Positions 21,926 through 32,804 of a DNA stretch of 64,000 nt are shown one piece after another (position 1 is the first letter of the stretch; each line of letters opens with the position of its first letter). The notes under the pieces were generated by a model that made no database searches, was not told the origin of the DNA, and saw nothing but the letters and a program-made list of their open reading frames with translations. Origin of the DNA: Utricularia gibba (Eukaryota; Streptophyta; Magnoliopsida; Lamiales; Lentibulariaceae); contig NEEC01000010.1 in the NCBI GenBank assembly GCA_002189035.1, forward strand, positions 372,001 to 436,000, written 5' to 3'. The position numbers and the translations under genes were made by a program.

Positions 21926-22810
21926 TCAGCTGTGGAGAGATATCATTTCCTGGTTGCTAGTAATATAATTCACTGCTTGCAAGGTCACTGAAGGTTGATC
22001 CCGCAGCCGAAACCCTACAGAAAATCGGGCGAGGCTATCTGCGGATCCGTTCTCCTCGCGCGCCACGTGCGACAGGGTGAATTCCTTGAAGGTCTTTGCC
22101 AGCTCCTTTACCTGAATATGGTACAAAGCCATGAGGGAGTCATGGGTTTCGTATTCACCCGAAAACTGCCCTTGCGTAAGTCGTGAATCAGTGTAGACGT
22201 CGAGCTCCGCAACTCCTAGTTCCTTGGCAATTTTCATTCCTTCAATCAAGGTTTCATATTCGGCCACATTGTTGGAGGCTGGGAATAAGAATTTCACCGT
22301 GATATAAATGTGTTCCCTGTCCTGGGTTCGGATGTCTATTCCTCCTCTAGGGTCGTTGTATGTCGAGCCATCTACGTGCATGGCCCATCGGTCATTGGCT
22401 TCTTCAAAACGGTCTATAGGCCTGGTCATTTCGACCACAAAATCGGCAAGAGGTTGAGCCTTGATTGCTGTTCTCCATTTAAACTCAATATCTATTGTAC
22501 TCAATTCGACCGCCCATTTGGCAACCCTTCCGGAAATCTCTAGTCGAGATAGGATACTCTTCAGAGGCTGATTGGTGAATACCATGATGTGCCGATCTTG
22601 GAAATATGACTTCAGTTTTGTGGCCGCCATCTTCACAGCCAAGATGAATTTTTCTGTCACCGTATATCGGGTTTCGGATGGTAACAGAACCTTGCTCACA
22701 TAATACACCGGCAAGTGGTTATCTGCCGAGATGGTTGTCAACACTGCGCTGACTGCAACGGGCGATATAGACATATATAGTCCTAAAGGCTCTCCTGCTT
22801 TCGGTGCCAC
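21926..22810 (-). pseudogene. Tat RNase H and archaeal-type second RNase H
   Basis: One open 294-codon frame. The first half is the RT-linked RNase H (AVLTTISADNHLPVYYVSKV, KFILAVKMAATKLKSYFQ, FTNQPLKSIL). The second half is an extra RNase H starting MHVDGSTYNDPRGGIDI, then NVAEYETLIEGMKIA, LDVYTDSRL and HVAREENGSADSLARF, so the D, E, D, D residues are present. A second, archaeal-type RNase H is a diagnostic trait of the Tat lineage. It follows the RT frame after a stop near 22826. Confidence 0.8.
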
Positions 22811-22825
22811 AAGAAGCGAGGGTGA

Positions 22826-24001
22826 TTAGAGATATTCCTTGAGTTTTTCAAAGGCAATCCGGCAATCCTCGTTCCATTCTAAAGCATTTCCATTTCGCAA
22901 GACTTTGAAGAAGGATGCCGACTTATTGGCTGACCGAGATATGAAACGGCTGAGGGCAGCCAATTTACCCGTGAGGCTCTGGTACTCCTTGATTGTCCTT
23001 GGGGGTTGCATTTCGCATATTGCCTTAATCTTCCCAGGGTCAGCCTCGATTCCTCTCTCCGATACGTAATGCCCCAGGAATTTTCCACTTTGCACCCCGA
23101 AGCAACATTTTTGTGGGTTGAGTTTTAACCCGTATGACTGACACAAAGAGAAACAAGAATCCAAATACGCTAAGTGGTCTTCTTCATTCATAGATTTTAC
23201 GATCATATTGTCCACATATACCTCCATCGAGGTGCCGATTTCAGAAGAGAATATTTTATTTACCAACCTCTAATAAGTCATCCTAGCATTCTTTAAACCG
23301 AAAGGCATGGCCACATAACAGTAAACCCTATCCTTGGTGTAGAAAGTGGTTTTCGGTTGGTCTCTCTCGGCAACGGAAATTTGGTGGTATCCCGAATAGG
23401 CATCCATGGTGCTCAGGAATCGGGATCTGCCAATGGCGTCCACTAGCTTGTCAATCTTTGGAAAAGGATAGGGGTCCCTTTCGTAGTAGGCGTTGAGGTC
23501 GGTGAAGTCAATGCACATCCTCCACTTTCCCCCAGGCTTCGGAACGACGATTGGGCTTGATATCCACTCGGAATACTGCATCTCCTTCACATAACCGGCT
23601 TCCAAGAGCTCCCTTGTTTTTTCTTTGATAATTTGGCACTTTTCCTCTAAGAAATGCTATTGCCTCTGCCGAACCGGTTTTGCCCCAGGGTAGGTATCAA
23701 TGCGATGCTCGGCGACAGATTGATCAATGCCTACAAAGTCTGCAGCAGTCCAGGCAAAAATATCGGCGTTCTTCATCAAAAGTTCAACTAACCTCTTCTC
23801 AAATCCGGTGTCTAGATTGGCACCAATGCAGGTTGCTTTCTGCGCATCTTCTGGTACTAGTTGCACCGACTTGTACCCTACTGGTTCCATTGCTTGTCTA
23901 GGGGTTCTCAGGGTTCCTTTTCTACCATCATCACTCTCGGCCTTTTCGCGCAGGGTCTCGGCAAGAAGATACATAATAGGACCGGGCGGTTGGTTGGACA
24001 A
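22826..24001 (-). pseudogene. Tat reverse transcriptase, catalytic YVDD changed to YVDN
   Basis: Upstream linker (EKRLVELLMKNADIFAWTAA, HRIDTYPGAKPVRQRQ), then the fingers/palm: YSEWISSPIVVPKPGGKWRM, YPFPKIDKLVDAIGRSRFLS, MDAYSGYHQI and VAMPFGLKNA. The active-site motif reads VYVDNMIVKS, so the second Asp of YVDD is Asn (GAT to AAT). Stops interrupt at about 23656, 23268 (TAG where CAG is usual) and 22827 (TAA, probably from CAA). The visible inactivating changes fit C/G deamination. Confidence 0.85.
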
Positions 24002-24564
24002 TGCCCATCGTGCAAATGACCCCTAGATGTCGGGAATTTAATTTTCAAATGCACAGTGAAGGGTATCATACCAAATTGGTTGATGCCGGGTCGCCCGAGG
24101 ATAATGTTGTATGAGACCTCTGAATCCAGGATCAAGAATTCCAACCTCTCGGTTCGGTTCTGCCCTGCCGCTCCGAATGTTACGGGCAGGGTTATTTTTC
24201 TGATAGTTTGCACGGCCCGCTGGTCGAAGGCGTATAACTCCATGCGCACGTGGCGGATGTTTCCTTCGTTGGATGATGCCAGTAACTCGGCTACTTCCTT
24301 CTTCATGATGTTGCAGGAGGATCCTTGAGCAATAAGAATCCTTCTTACCTTGGTGCTCACGCATATTCCCGATACCCCCAAAGGTTCATCTCTTGCGGCT
24401 GGGGTGACTGGGACGTCTCTGCTGGAGAAGCTGATCTCTTCTTTTTCCCAAGCAATTCTCTCAGTCGGACCATTTCCGATCTCGAAAACTTCTCCTCTTC
24501 TGGCTTCTCGCGCGTCAGCGCTTCCGTCCTGAGCCGGATCGGTGGCTGTGCTATTTTCCGCCAT
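23908..24564 (-). pseudogene. Tat gag start fused to aspartic protease; gag body missing
   Basis: Open 218-codon frame starting MAENSTATDPAQDG about 80 bases inside the 5' LTR, as expected for the gag start. Within about 30 residues it runs into the protease region: ISFSSRDVPVTPAARDEPL, RRILIAQGSSCNIMKKEV, FLILDSEVSYNIILGRPGIN. A normal Tat gag capsid and zinc knuckle, several hundred residues, is absent, so an internal deletion has joined the two ends in frame. The catalytic D-x-G-S is A-Q-G-S, so the protease Asp is also lost. The frame overlaps the start of the RT frame. Confidence 0.75.
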
Positions 24565-24643
24565 GATCCGTGATTAACGGGTGGCTGCTGTGTGTTTCTT
24601 GAGTGGGGCTATGGAACGTCGCCCTACGGTGGGTGCCAAAAAA

Positions 24644-25155
24644 TGTTACGGGTAAAAACGGTATCCGGTGGGAGGCCGATTTAAGGTGATAGGTGCGATC
24701 AGGGATGTCACACTTAGTCGCGTTTTTCACGGTTGGTTCGATTGAAGTAAAAGTGAACAAAGATTTTTATGTAGAAACCGCCGAAAAGCGGAAAAACCAC
24801 GGAGCTAGCGGAGCTCACCAGGAAAGATTTCCACTAGATGTAGATGGCGAAGACGGGAATACAAGTTCCAGCCCCTCTTTTTGTCATAGTTCCTTCTATT
24901 TATAGAAGGGCTCAATCTGACCAAAACCTAACATCTGCAAATGTCGTTTGCTTTCTGCATCTGCTATACGATTTCGCTTTTTAGATATCGGTCGCCTGTT
25001 ATGCCGTAATTCGGCCGCTTTTCAGACTGCGTCATATGGCTATACCTGTTAGATTTCTGATAGATATCGGTCTGTCGGTTGGCATCATCCCCTCATAGTC
25101 CCTTTTTGCAGCTTTTCAGAATCCGATTAACCATGGCCGACTTTATCCCTCATCA
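24644..25155 (-). repeat. 5' LTR of the Tat element and adjoining primer site
   Basis: 512 bp, TGTTACGG...CATCA. Immediately left, 24621-24638 reads GCCCTACGGTGGGTGCCA on the plus strand and ends in CCA, the position of the primer-binding site. I cannot assign the tRNA with confidence. The minus-strand TATAAATA near 24897-24904 is the likely promoter. Confidence 0.85.
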
Positions 25156-25215
25156 AAGACCAACAGGAAACTGATTCTGGCAATTAGAGTGTAATACCAA
25201 AAAAAATTGTTGAGG

Positions 25216-25858
25216 ACTTTTAGGTGTCATTTTTTAATTTATTATTGGGCATTATTAGGTGTTAATCTAGTATAAAGTCACCCAAATTAGGAATCTTAGT
25301 ATTAAGTATTTGATTTTATTAGAAAATTCCTCTTTTTCTATTTTTTATATATTTTCTCTATCTTTTTCGTGCACTTTGACCGAGATATGTCATGAGGCAG
25401 TTGTGGAGTGTTGTAGGAGTATTATAGGAGGTCACACTCTGACTTTTAATGCCTTTTATGCGACTTGGAACAATTGTAGGCGGAAGACTGACACCAGTCA
25501 AAGCTCCTGACTTACAGCATGTCAGAGTCTGCCGCAATGATTGGGCGCTAACTTGCACGCAAAGGAAAGCTGGTGGCGCATGCAAAACAGAAGGAATGAT
25601 GAGAAAAGGACCAGAAGGAGTTAATGCACATGGGGAGTGAGATAAAAACCAACTTGGAACACTTGTTTGAGAACTTTTCGACTTTTGACACTCTTTCTTT
25701 TTACTTAGAACTTTTGATTTCTTCCTCTCCTCAAAGGGAGAAAGAACACTTTGCCTCCATTTTCGTTTTTGTTTTCATAGCCCTTTTGAGCTAAACTCCT
25801 TTAGATTCTGGGAAGTAGATGAAGTTTCCTTACAAGTCTTGAGCATTCCACTCGGACT
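25216..25858 (+). repeat. Athila-type LTR, 5' half
   Basis: Matches the reverse complement of 12740-13390. It runs from TTAGGTGTCATTTTTTAATT through CACTTTGACCGAGATATGTCATG to GATGAAGTTTCCTTACAAGTC. It stops abruptly at a copia RT fragment and lacks the LTR's second half. It directly follows the second protease piece (25161-25215), so it may be the 3' LTR of the plus-strand gypsy element whose 5' LTR half is at 15499. Confidence 0.65.
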
Positions 25859-26700
25859 CATGGGCCATTATCTTGGTATTAAAGTGTGCCAAATGAAGGA
25901 TGACATTTTTATTTCTCACAGCTGATATGTTAAAGATCTTAGGTTTGATTAAAGCATTGCATGCAAGCTAATAATTCAATAGCAAGAGTAATGAAATTTT
26001 TTATAAATAATTCTAGTGAAAATGTAGATCCAATACTCTTCAAGAGTTTGGTTGGAAATTCGAGATATCTTATCAGTACCAGACCTAATATTCTGCATTT
26101 TGTGGGTTTAATGAGTTATTTCATGGAAGTTCCAACCTAGATGCACCTAACAGCTGCAAAAAGAATCTTGAGATATGTTAAGGGGACTATAAGTTTTGGC
26201 CTTTGGTTGGTTGAAGAATTTTGATAATTAATATTTGGTTGATTATCGTGACAGTGATTGAAAAGGTAGCTAAATGATACTAAGAGTATGTCTGGTATTG
26301 CATTCTTCTTTAGAAGCATGGTCTTTAGTTGGAGTTCTAAAAAGTAGTCAATTGTAGCAATTTCCATATCAAATTATTGTGTCTCTCAAGCAATATGGCT
26401 TTAAAATCTTTTGAGTAGTGTCGGGTTTATCCAGATAGGGCCTACCAAGATTCTGATAGATAATAAACCTGTCATTGAACTTGATTAGAATCCATGCATG
26501 TAGCCACAAGGTATCATCCCATTAGAGAATATGTTGGTGAGAAGGTTATGGAACTTGAATATGTTAAGTCACAAGATTCGTTGGTTAATATCTTCACAAA
26601 CCTTCTATCTCATGGAGTGTTTGTTGTGCTAAGAGGATTATTAAGAATGAAGGATGATTCAAGGATGAGCGTTGGAAGCAAGTCTGAAAACCATCAATGA
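25859..26700 (+). pseudogene. Ty1/copia RT-RNase H C-terminal fragment
   Basis: In several frames: MGHYLGIKVCQMKDDIFIS, STRPNIL, MSYFMEVPT, HLTAAKRILRYVKGTISFGL, then the RNase H tail at 26494-26640 (HVATRYHPIREYVGEKVMEL, DSLVNIFTNLL). These are the conserved end of copia polyproteins. Stops and shifts are frequent. Its left end is a sharp junction with the LTR fragment. Confidence 0.75.
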
Positions 26701-27351
26701 AGTTATGCTGCTGGAAAAAGCCATCACCAAAGTTGTCATGTTGGAAGTTCTATGAAGCGATTATCAAGGGGTAGCTGCCAAATATGTATCATTTAGGAAG
26801 TTCAAGGCTTGTATGAAGTTAATGAGTTATAGTAATATCTGTAACATGTGTTTATTTGTACTATGAAATGTTGGATATATAACAAAGAAAACTTTGGCAT
26901 AACTATTTGAGGGATACTCTATATGTTGTTTAAGGTCTTCTGGTTTGAAGCAATGGAATTTATTTCGCTTCCAACATTAAACAAATCATTTTGGACCGAT
27001 TTGTGTTTTCTCCCAGATCTGCAGGTCTTGGATATGAGGGGTGCATTTGGATGGATTCTCACACTAAAACTATGGGACTATCATATGCATGACTCTCATG
27101 ATGTCATATCCATGACCACGTGCATATTAAATATTAATTATGATTATTACTGCACTGGGCTTTTTTGAAGAGGAATCACGTGGTGATTTTTCAGTACGAT
27201 CTCGGCTGGGCGCATAATTGGAGGAGTAAAAGAAAAGGAAGATGCTAGTTAATTTGAAAGTACTCATCTCTCTTCTAATTAATTTGAAAAATATCCATAG
27301 TCTCAAAACATTTTACAAAATATTCATTCTTAATATTTCTTTTAAAATATT
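26701..27351. other. Copia 3' flank and spacer
   Basis: Probably the 3' non-coding part of the copia remnant. I could not find a confident LTR border. No gene was seen. Confidence 0.35.
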
Positions 27352-27851
27352 TGTTGTGGGTAAAATCGATGTCCGATGGGGGGCCGATTTTAGGGTGATG
27401 TAATCGGGAATATCACACCTAATCACATATTTCACGGTTGATTCGGTTGAAATGAGAGTAAGCGAAGATTTTTATGTGGAAGCTGCTGGAAGACGGAAAA
27501 ACCACGGAGTTATCGGAGCTCGCTGGAAAAAATATCCACTATACGGAGGTGGCCAAGAAGAGGATACAAGTTGAAGAGTTCTCAGAGTCCACCTTTTCTC
27601 CTTAATGGTTTCTTCTATTTATGGAAGAGCCCAATCTGGCCGAATCCCGATGTCTGCTAATATCGATTGCTTTCTGCATCTGCTATACGATCTCGCTTTT
27701 CAAATATCGGCCGCCTGCTATGCCATGATTCGGCCGCTTTTTAGACTGTGCCTCTGATTTGCATCATTCGGTCGACTGGCGCGATCCTATCAGAACATAT
27801 CTTGACAGCTTTTCAGAGGTCGGCTTATTATACCCGATTTGTACCCCATCA
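27352..27851 (-). mobile_element. Tat-family solo LTR with TSD ATATT
   Basis: 500 bp, TGTTGTGGGTAAAATC...CCCCATCA, clearly related to the LTRs of the 16.3-25.2 kb element (shared AAAAACCACGGAG, CTTTCTGCATCTGCTATACG, ATATCGGCCGCCTG). It is flanked exactly by ATATT at 27347-27351 and 27852-27856. Confidence 0.85.
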
Positions 27852-29023
27852 ATATTTTTTTATTTTTATATATACGATTATCTATATATCTATATGTATA
27901 TTAATTATTTTATTAAAATTCTGAAAAGCAATAATAAATATCATACTATATGATTTAAATGGTATATTATTGTAAAAAATTGTAATATATAATATTAATA
28001 AATTTAAAAGACATAAAATAAATTTCGATATAAATATTTAGTAATTATGTATCCATATATTGGAATATTGAATCATTTCATAAAGAATACGTAAAGATTA
28101 TTTATAATTATCATATAAATATTTGGTATCTATATGCATATTTATTATTTTATTAAAATTGTATGAAACAATAATAAATGCCATATTATATGATTTAAAT
28201 TGAATACGATTGAAAAATATTGTAATAAAATTTGATATATAATATTATTAAATCTAAAAGACATAACATAAATTTCAATATAAATATTTGGTAATAATTA
28301 TCCATATATTATAATATTAAATCATTTGGTAAAAAAATACGTAAATATTATTCACAGTTATTATACTAAATGTTTTATCATGTCTCTATTAAGAATATAA
28401 TTGATGTATAACAGTTTATTTGAAATATATATTTTTTAAAAAATAACTAAATATAAATATTTTTCGAACGCTTCTTAGAATCACAAGCAATGCTCAACAT
28501 ATTCTGGGTGCCACTTGAATAAGGAGCCGCACCCAACAAAGATCTCATGAGTGAATACATATTGCATCACTCTTTGAAAATATGAGCATTTCAATAGAGT
28601 GATATAGTTTCGATCAATAATTTTAGAATTATCCCCAAAATATTTTATCCATTAAAGCAACTAAATCTTTGTGTTCATAATAAAATTACATTGTGTATAT
28701 TAGTAATTTAAACAACAATGATAAATATAATTTGATTTGTATTTAAACTATATATTATTAAAAACATTTTGTAATAAAATGAGATATATTGTATTGTGTA
28801 ATTTAAAAATATAAATAAATATCGATATTACTATTTGGTAATTATTTTCAATATAGTTTTATAGTAAATCAATACGAAAAATGCATAAATACTGTATAAT
28901 TTTTGGACGCTGCTAAGAATAACAAGTAGCATGCAACATTTTGTGGGCGGCGCTTCAAATAAGAAGCAGCATCGAGGCGCGGTGTTTCTAGTAATACATT
29001 ATACATAACTCTTTCGAAACATC

Positions 29024-29300
29024 TGCACGTCCCTTGTCCATGTACACAATATCTGCAAGTAGACCGTTAATATCTAAAATGCTTAATTTCTTTGGACTTG
29101 AAACATCAACTTCCTGCAAAGTGAACATTGGATACCTTGTTTCATATTGGTAGATGGTTTTCTTCAATTGGTCTACTTCCTTTCTGGCCTCTTAAGGCTC
29201 AGAACGCAATTGCACAACATCATGATCTTCTACTTTTATGGAGCAAATGAACTGACAGTCTCCTTCTCATAAACATCATTATGTGTTGTATGTTATCCTT
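29024..29300 (-). pseudogene. FCP1/NIF-like phosphatase fragment captured in the MULE
   Basis: Reads EVDQLKKTIYQYETRYPMFT, then PKKLSILDINGLLADIVYMD, the motif I segment of the plant FCP1-like subfamily. Upstream (HTHLEKHEVEGYTTHND) resembles the leader of the 8-9 kb copy (RDGHTHDLNDMDDK). The match stops where the MULE inner repeat begins (ATGTTTCGAAAGAG). Only the N-terminal part of the phosphatase is present, so it cannot be active. Confidence 0.6.
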
Positions 29301-29350
29301 CTACCTCATGTTTTTCGAGATGAGTGTGCACTATTCTTATCCTATGAGGA

Positions 29351-30069
29351 GTGCCACACCAAATACGTATTGCACCTCTGACATTCGAAAATGGTGGTTC
29401 AATATCTCTCCATCTCATGTCTTTTGTTATTAGTAATGCTCCAAGACACTGTTTGTCATCTTCATCCAACAATTGGATACTTTATAATATAAAAAAATTA
29501 TTAGTTGAAAACATAAACAATGTTAAGAAAATCAAAAGAGTCTTACAAAGGAAGCATTTTCTATCTATTGGTTTTCCAACATTGAACGAGGTTGAAAGAT
29601 GTCTAGGTATTCTTATTCGCATATCTTCAGGTGGAGTGACCCATACGAAACTAGTCCACTAATTTCCATCGGAGTCTCGTAAACCTGTAACTATTTTAAT
29701 TCCCGCCTTTGATGATATTGTGAAATGATTTGTGTGAGCAACCTTGGAACATTTTGCAATGCTAAACAATGCAACAACACTAAGTGGATATCTATCATTT
29801 TCACATAACCTCATAAATGCAACAATATTTCCAATAGAAGCTGATGTTAAATGAGATAATGGAAGCCGCACCGAACGAAGCACGGACTCTACAAAGGGTT
29901 GGATAGGTAACCTTAACCCACATCTGAAATGTTCGGTGCTAACTGCAAAAGTACGAGTGCCAACACGCTGTGGTGGTTGATCTAAAATTTGTTCATCTTC
30001 TTCTTTGTCTGATATAATGAAATTCTCAGGAATTAAGTATCTTTGTCTAATCTTGTCTTCAAAAGTCAT
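29351..30069 (-). pseudogene. Gypsy-type transposon ORF (Transposase_28-like) inside the MULE
   Basis: The open part at 29659-30069 reads MTFEDKIRQRYLIPENFIIS, then CGLRLPIQPFVESVLRSV and SIGNIVAFMRLCEN. It continues left in another frame with FVWVTPPEDM and KCFLC. The R-x-R-Y-x-I-P and G-L-R-x-P-x-x-P patterns match the antisense ORF of the Tat element at 18.0-18.3 kb. It lies downstream of the transposase on the same strand and directly before the FCP1-like fragment, so the two may form one composite gene. Confidence 0.55.
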
Positions 30070-30509
30070 CTATCATTGTGAATGTTAGTGGAGTTAGTAA
30101 AAATACAACATGTATAGAATATAAAAAATAGAAAGACGTCATATACCTTGAATGAATTGGTTGGATTTGAAATGGTATGCGAGAAGAATAAGATTTTTCT
30201 CAAGAAAAAAAATTTATGTGAAGAAAAATTCACATACATGGTAAAGAAGAAGGTGAAGGTTGGTGAAGATACGACGGAAGAGGATAAGAGGGTATAGGGT
30301 TTGAAGAGGAAGTTTGATGTGTATTTAATTGAGTTAGTTATATATTTAATTTTTTGAAATATTTTGAATTTTTCCAATAATATTTGAAAAAATTAATTAT
30401 AATTTTTCATAACAAGGTCATGAGTATATTTTTAATAACAAAATAGGACATTATGACTACAAATTGTAAAGAAGTAAATAATTAAGACTTTATTATTACA
30501 AAATTTTCA

Positions 30510-30830
30510 CTCTCTAAGCATTGGGCATTGTTTGCTGTACTAAGCAGCACCTAGACATCCATGGACGTCACTTACAGATCATAAGCAATGCCTAAGGATG
30601 CTATGGGTGTTGCTTATGGATATAAGTGATGCCTAGAAACGCACTGAGCATTGGTTTATAATGCCATGGGCACTACTTAGATGTATAAGCGACGCCCAGC
30701 TCCACCTTTGGGTGACGCTTCATGATATGAACGACGCCCATCATGGCCAGTCGTCGCCTAGAAATATTTGTAGCTTCCAATAGTGTCGTGGGCGTGACTT
30801 ATGTGTCTATACAGCGCCCAAGAGGTGAAT
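30510..30830. repeat. Array of imperfect palindromes (TGGGCGTCGCTTA / TAAGCGACGCCCA)
   Basis: About six half-palindromes alternate in orientation, for example ATGGGTGTTGCTTATGGATA, then TAAGTGATGCC; GGGCACTACTTAGATGTATA, then AGCGACGCCCAGC; GGGTGACGCTTCATGATATG, then ACGACGCCCA. The same unit occurs in both inverted ends of the MULE. It is non-coding and separates the transposase from the gypsy-type ORF. Confidence 0.6.
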
Positions 30831-31167
30831 GAGTGATGTTTTGTGTGAGACAATATAAAATAATTTATATGACATTCTTTAAAATACAATGATAATGACA
30901 TTCTAATTCATTTTTTACTTACAGAGAAAAATCTCATAACTCTTTCAAACTTAGACTTTTTTCCATGAACACACTATGTAGTAGAGGTACCAAACTCATG
31001 TGTATCATACATTTGTTGTGTCGCAGAATAATGCACCGATGATCTAGGTTGCACATCGATGGGGTATTGGTTCGATGGGATGATGCCTGAAATGATGCAC
31101 GATGTCTCTGTGACTGACTTTCTTGAGTGAACTCTGTTTCAAGTGACTCGTCTCGTCTGCCCGTATA

Positions 31168-32804
31168 TCATCTCGATTTTCTACCTTGATAATCCATTGG
31201 CATTGTAAACCTCATCAATGGGGTCTCCCATGGCAGACATTTTTTTTTGTGGTTGGAGTCATGGACCATTAAAAACGGTGCTGGCGGCCATCTATCCTCA
31301 AATTGCAATGGCTGAATTTGATTCTCATATATTTGAATCTGCTGGTCAAGATGTAACATGGAATTGATCACATCCATATGATCAATATTTAGCATTCGGC
31401 ATGCCTTCACACATGAAGTTACAAGTGAGTATGATGCAAAAGATAAAATACATAATCAATGGAGTCGAGCATGTACCTGCTGGGCATGGGAGCATGGAAT
31501 TCCAATATTTTGCCACTTCCTACACTCGCACATGCCTTGACTAACCATCACTATTAACTTCTTTTGTTTTCCATTTTTTCTGCGAGTGGTAACCATAACC
31601 TTCTTTTGAGCATGATCAACTACTTTTATTGATGCATGAGTGATTGGTTTATTCCAATGTGAGTATAGTTTATGAGGTTGGTCTACGAACACAATGTATC
31701 GTTGACGTTGATGTAGTACCTTTTGTAGTCTATCAGAAAAGTAGCGCTCACATCACGCAAAATTTAGCCTACTCATAAAAAGGAAAGCATTGGTAACTAT
31801 ATTTGTGAATATGCATCTAGAATTAATGGTACCTATGCCAACGAGCACAAAGGTAGGTGTCTCATGCCCTTTAATATTCCATTCATGCCTTCAACTTGAT
31901 TTGTTGTTAAGATCCTGTACCTACGTAATATGCAATAATGTAGATTAAACATTAGATGAGCATGGAAATATTTATGACTGCATCTTGCTCCTTCATCATA
32001 CACTAGAGTCTAGGATTCAAGTTGTAACCGATTTAGGTACTCCAATTCTTCTAGGTGTATTTTGTAAATTTCTTCCATGTAGAGCCTCAACTTAATTGTC
32101 GATGTGGCATACACGTCTTTCATAAATAGTTCACGCATACATGGAAATTTGTCATACTTGCTGAGAAAATTGGACCGCAAGTGACGTATGCAATATCTAC
32201 GTGAACCTCCATAGTCAGGCATGAATGTCCTAACTTTTGATGTCGCATTTTCTATAGAGAGGCACTGATCTGATATACTACAACATGCCCAGTTAGCAAC
32301 CATATGCCGATCCAGTAATTGAATAAACCAATGCCACGAGTCATCATTTTCACTGTCAACAATCGCAAATGCAAAAGGCAAGAGGAGACCAAAAGTGTAC
32401 TATTATAGCAATCAATAATTTATGAGAGTATCGCGAATACAAATGGGTGGCATCCACCGTGATCACAGGTCAACAAAAATGGAATGTCTGAATGCATTAT
32501 CCAAAAGACTAAAATACGTATTTCAGTATCTTGGTTTCATATACGTCCGGCTGCCTATGTTGATATTCCACAATGATGCTTGGATTTCTAAATTGTACTT
32601 CCAAAAGAAATTGAGGTAGAAGGGGTACTGAAGACTCCCATGTCCCATAAATAATTTTAGAGCTTTTTTGCATGTCATACCACGCTCGATAATAGGAGAC
32701 ACTATAGCCGGTTTTCTCTTTTTCCGATCCCAATCTAGGTAATTTATCCCGAGGAAAAGCCATGTAGAAATCAAGGAAGAAGAAAGGGAAAAGAGAAGAA
32801 ACAA
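31168..32804 (-). pseudogene. MULE transposase
   Basis: Order on the minus strand: SVSYYRAWYDMQKSSKIIYG (pre-transposase helix region, 32700), PSIIVEYQ, VITVDATHLY with the first Asp, MPFAFAIVDSENDDSWHWFI with the MULE domain W (32381-32320), YCIRHLRSNF (32180), RILTTNQVEGMNGILKGMRH (31900), and the SWIM zinc finger CECRKWQNIGIPCSH (31530). A C-terminal tail ends at 31168. A stop in the DDE region and frame changes make it inactive as read. The N-terminal Mutator DNA-binding domain is absent. Confidence 0.75.

Larger units (their letters stand above)
16297..25155 (-). mobile_element. Complete Tat-lineage Ty3/gypsy retrotransposon, TSD AAGAC
   Basis: Both LTRs (16297-16807 and 24644-25155) begin TGTTACGGGTAAAA and end CATCA. 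AAGAC flanks them at 16292-16296 and 25156-25160. In sense (minus) order the element has 5' LTR, primer site, a short gag start fused to protease, RT, RNase H, an archaeal-type second RNase H, integrase, a spacer, an oppositely transcribed spliced ORF, a polypurine tract and the 3' LTR. The dual RNase H plus an extra ORF in the 3' region are marks of the Tat lineage. It has lost gag and catalytic residues and has several stops, so it is not autonomous. A solo LTR of another family is nested at 16938-17821. Confidence 0.9.

Noticed and set aside
30510-30830. Possible CRISPR-like spaced repeats
   Set aside because: Repeat units are imperfect, alternate in orientation and lie inside a plant Mutator-like element. 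There is no regular spacer length.
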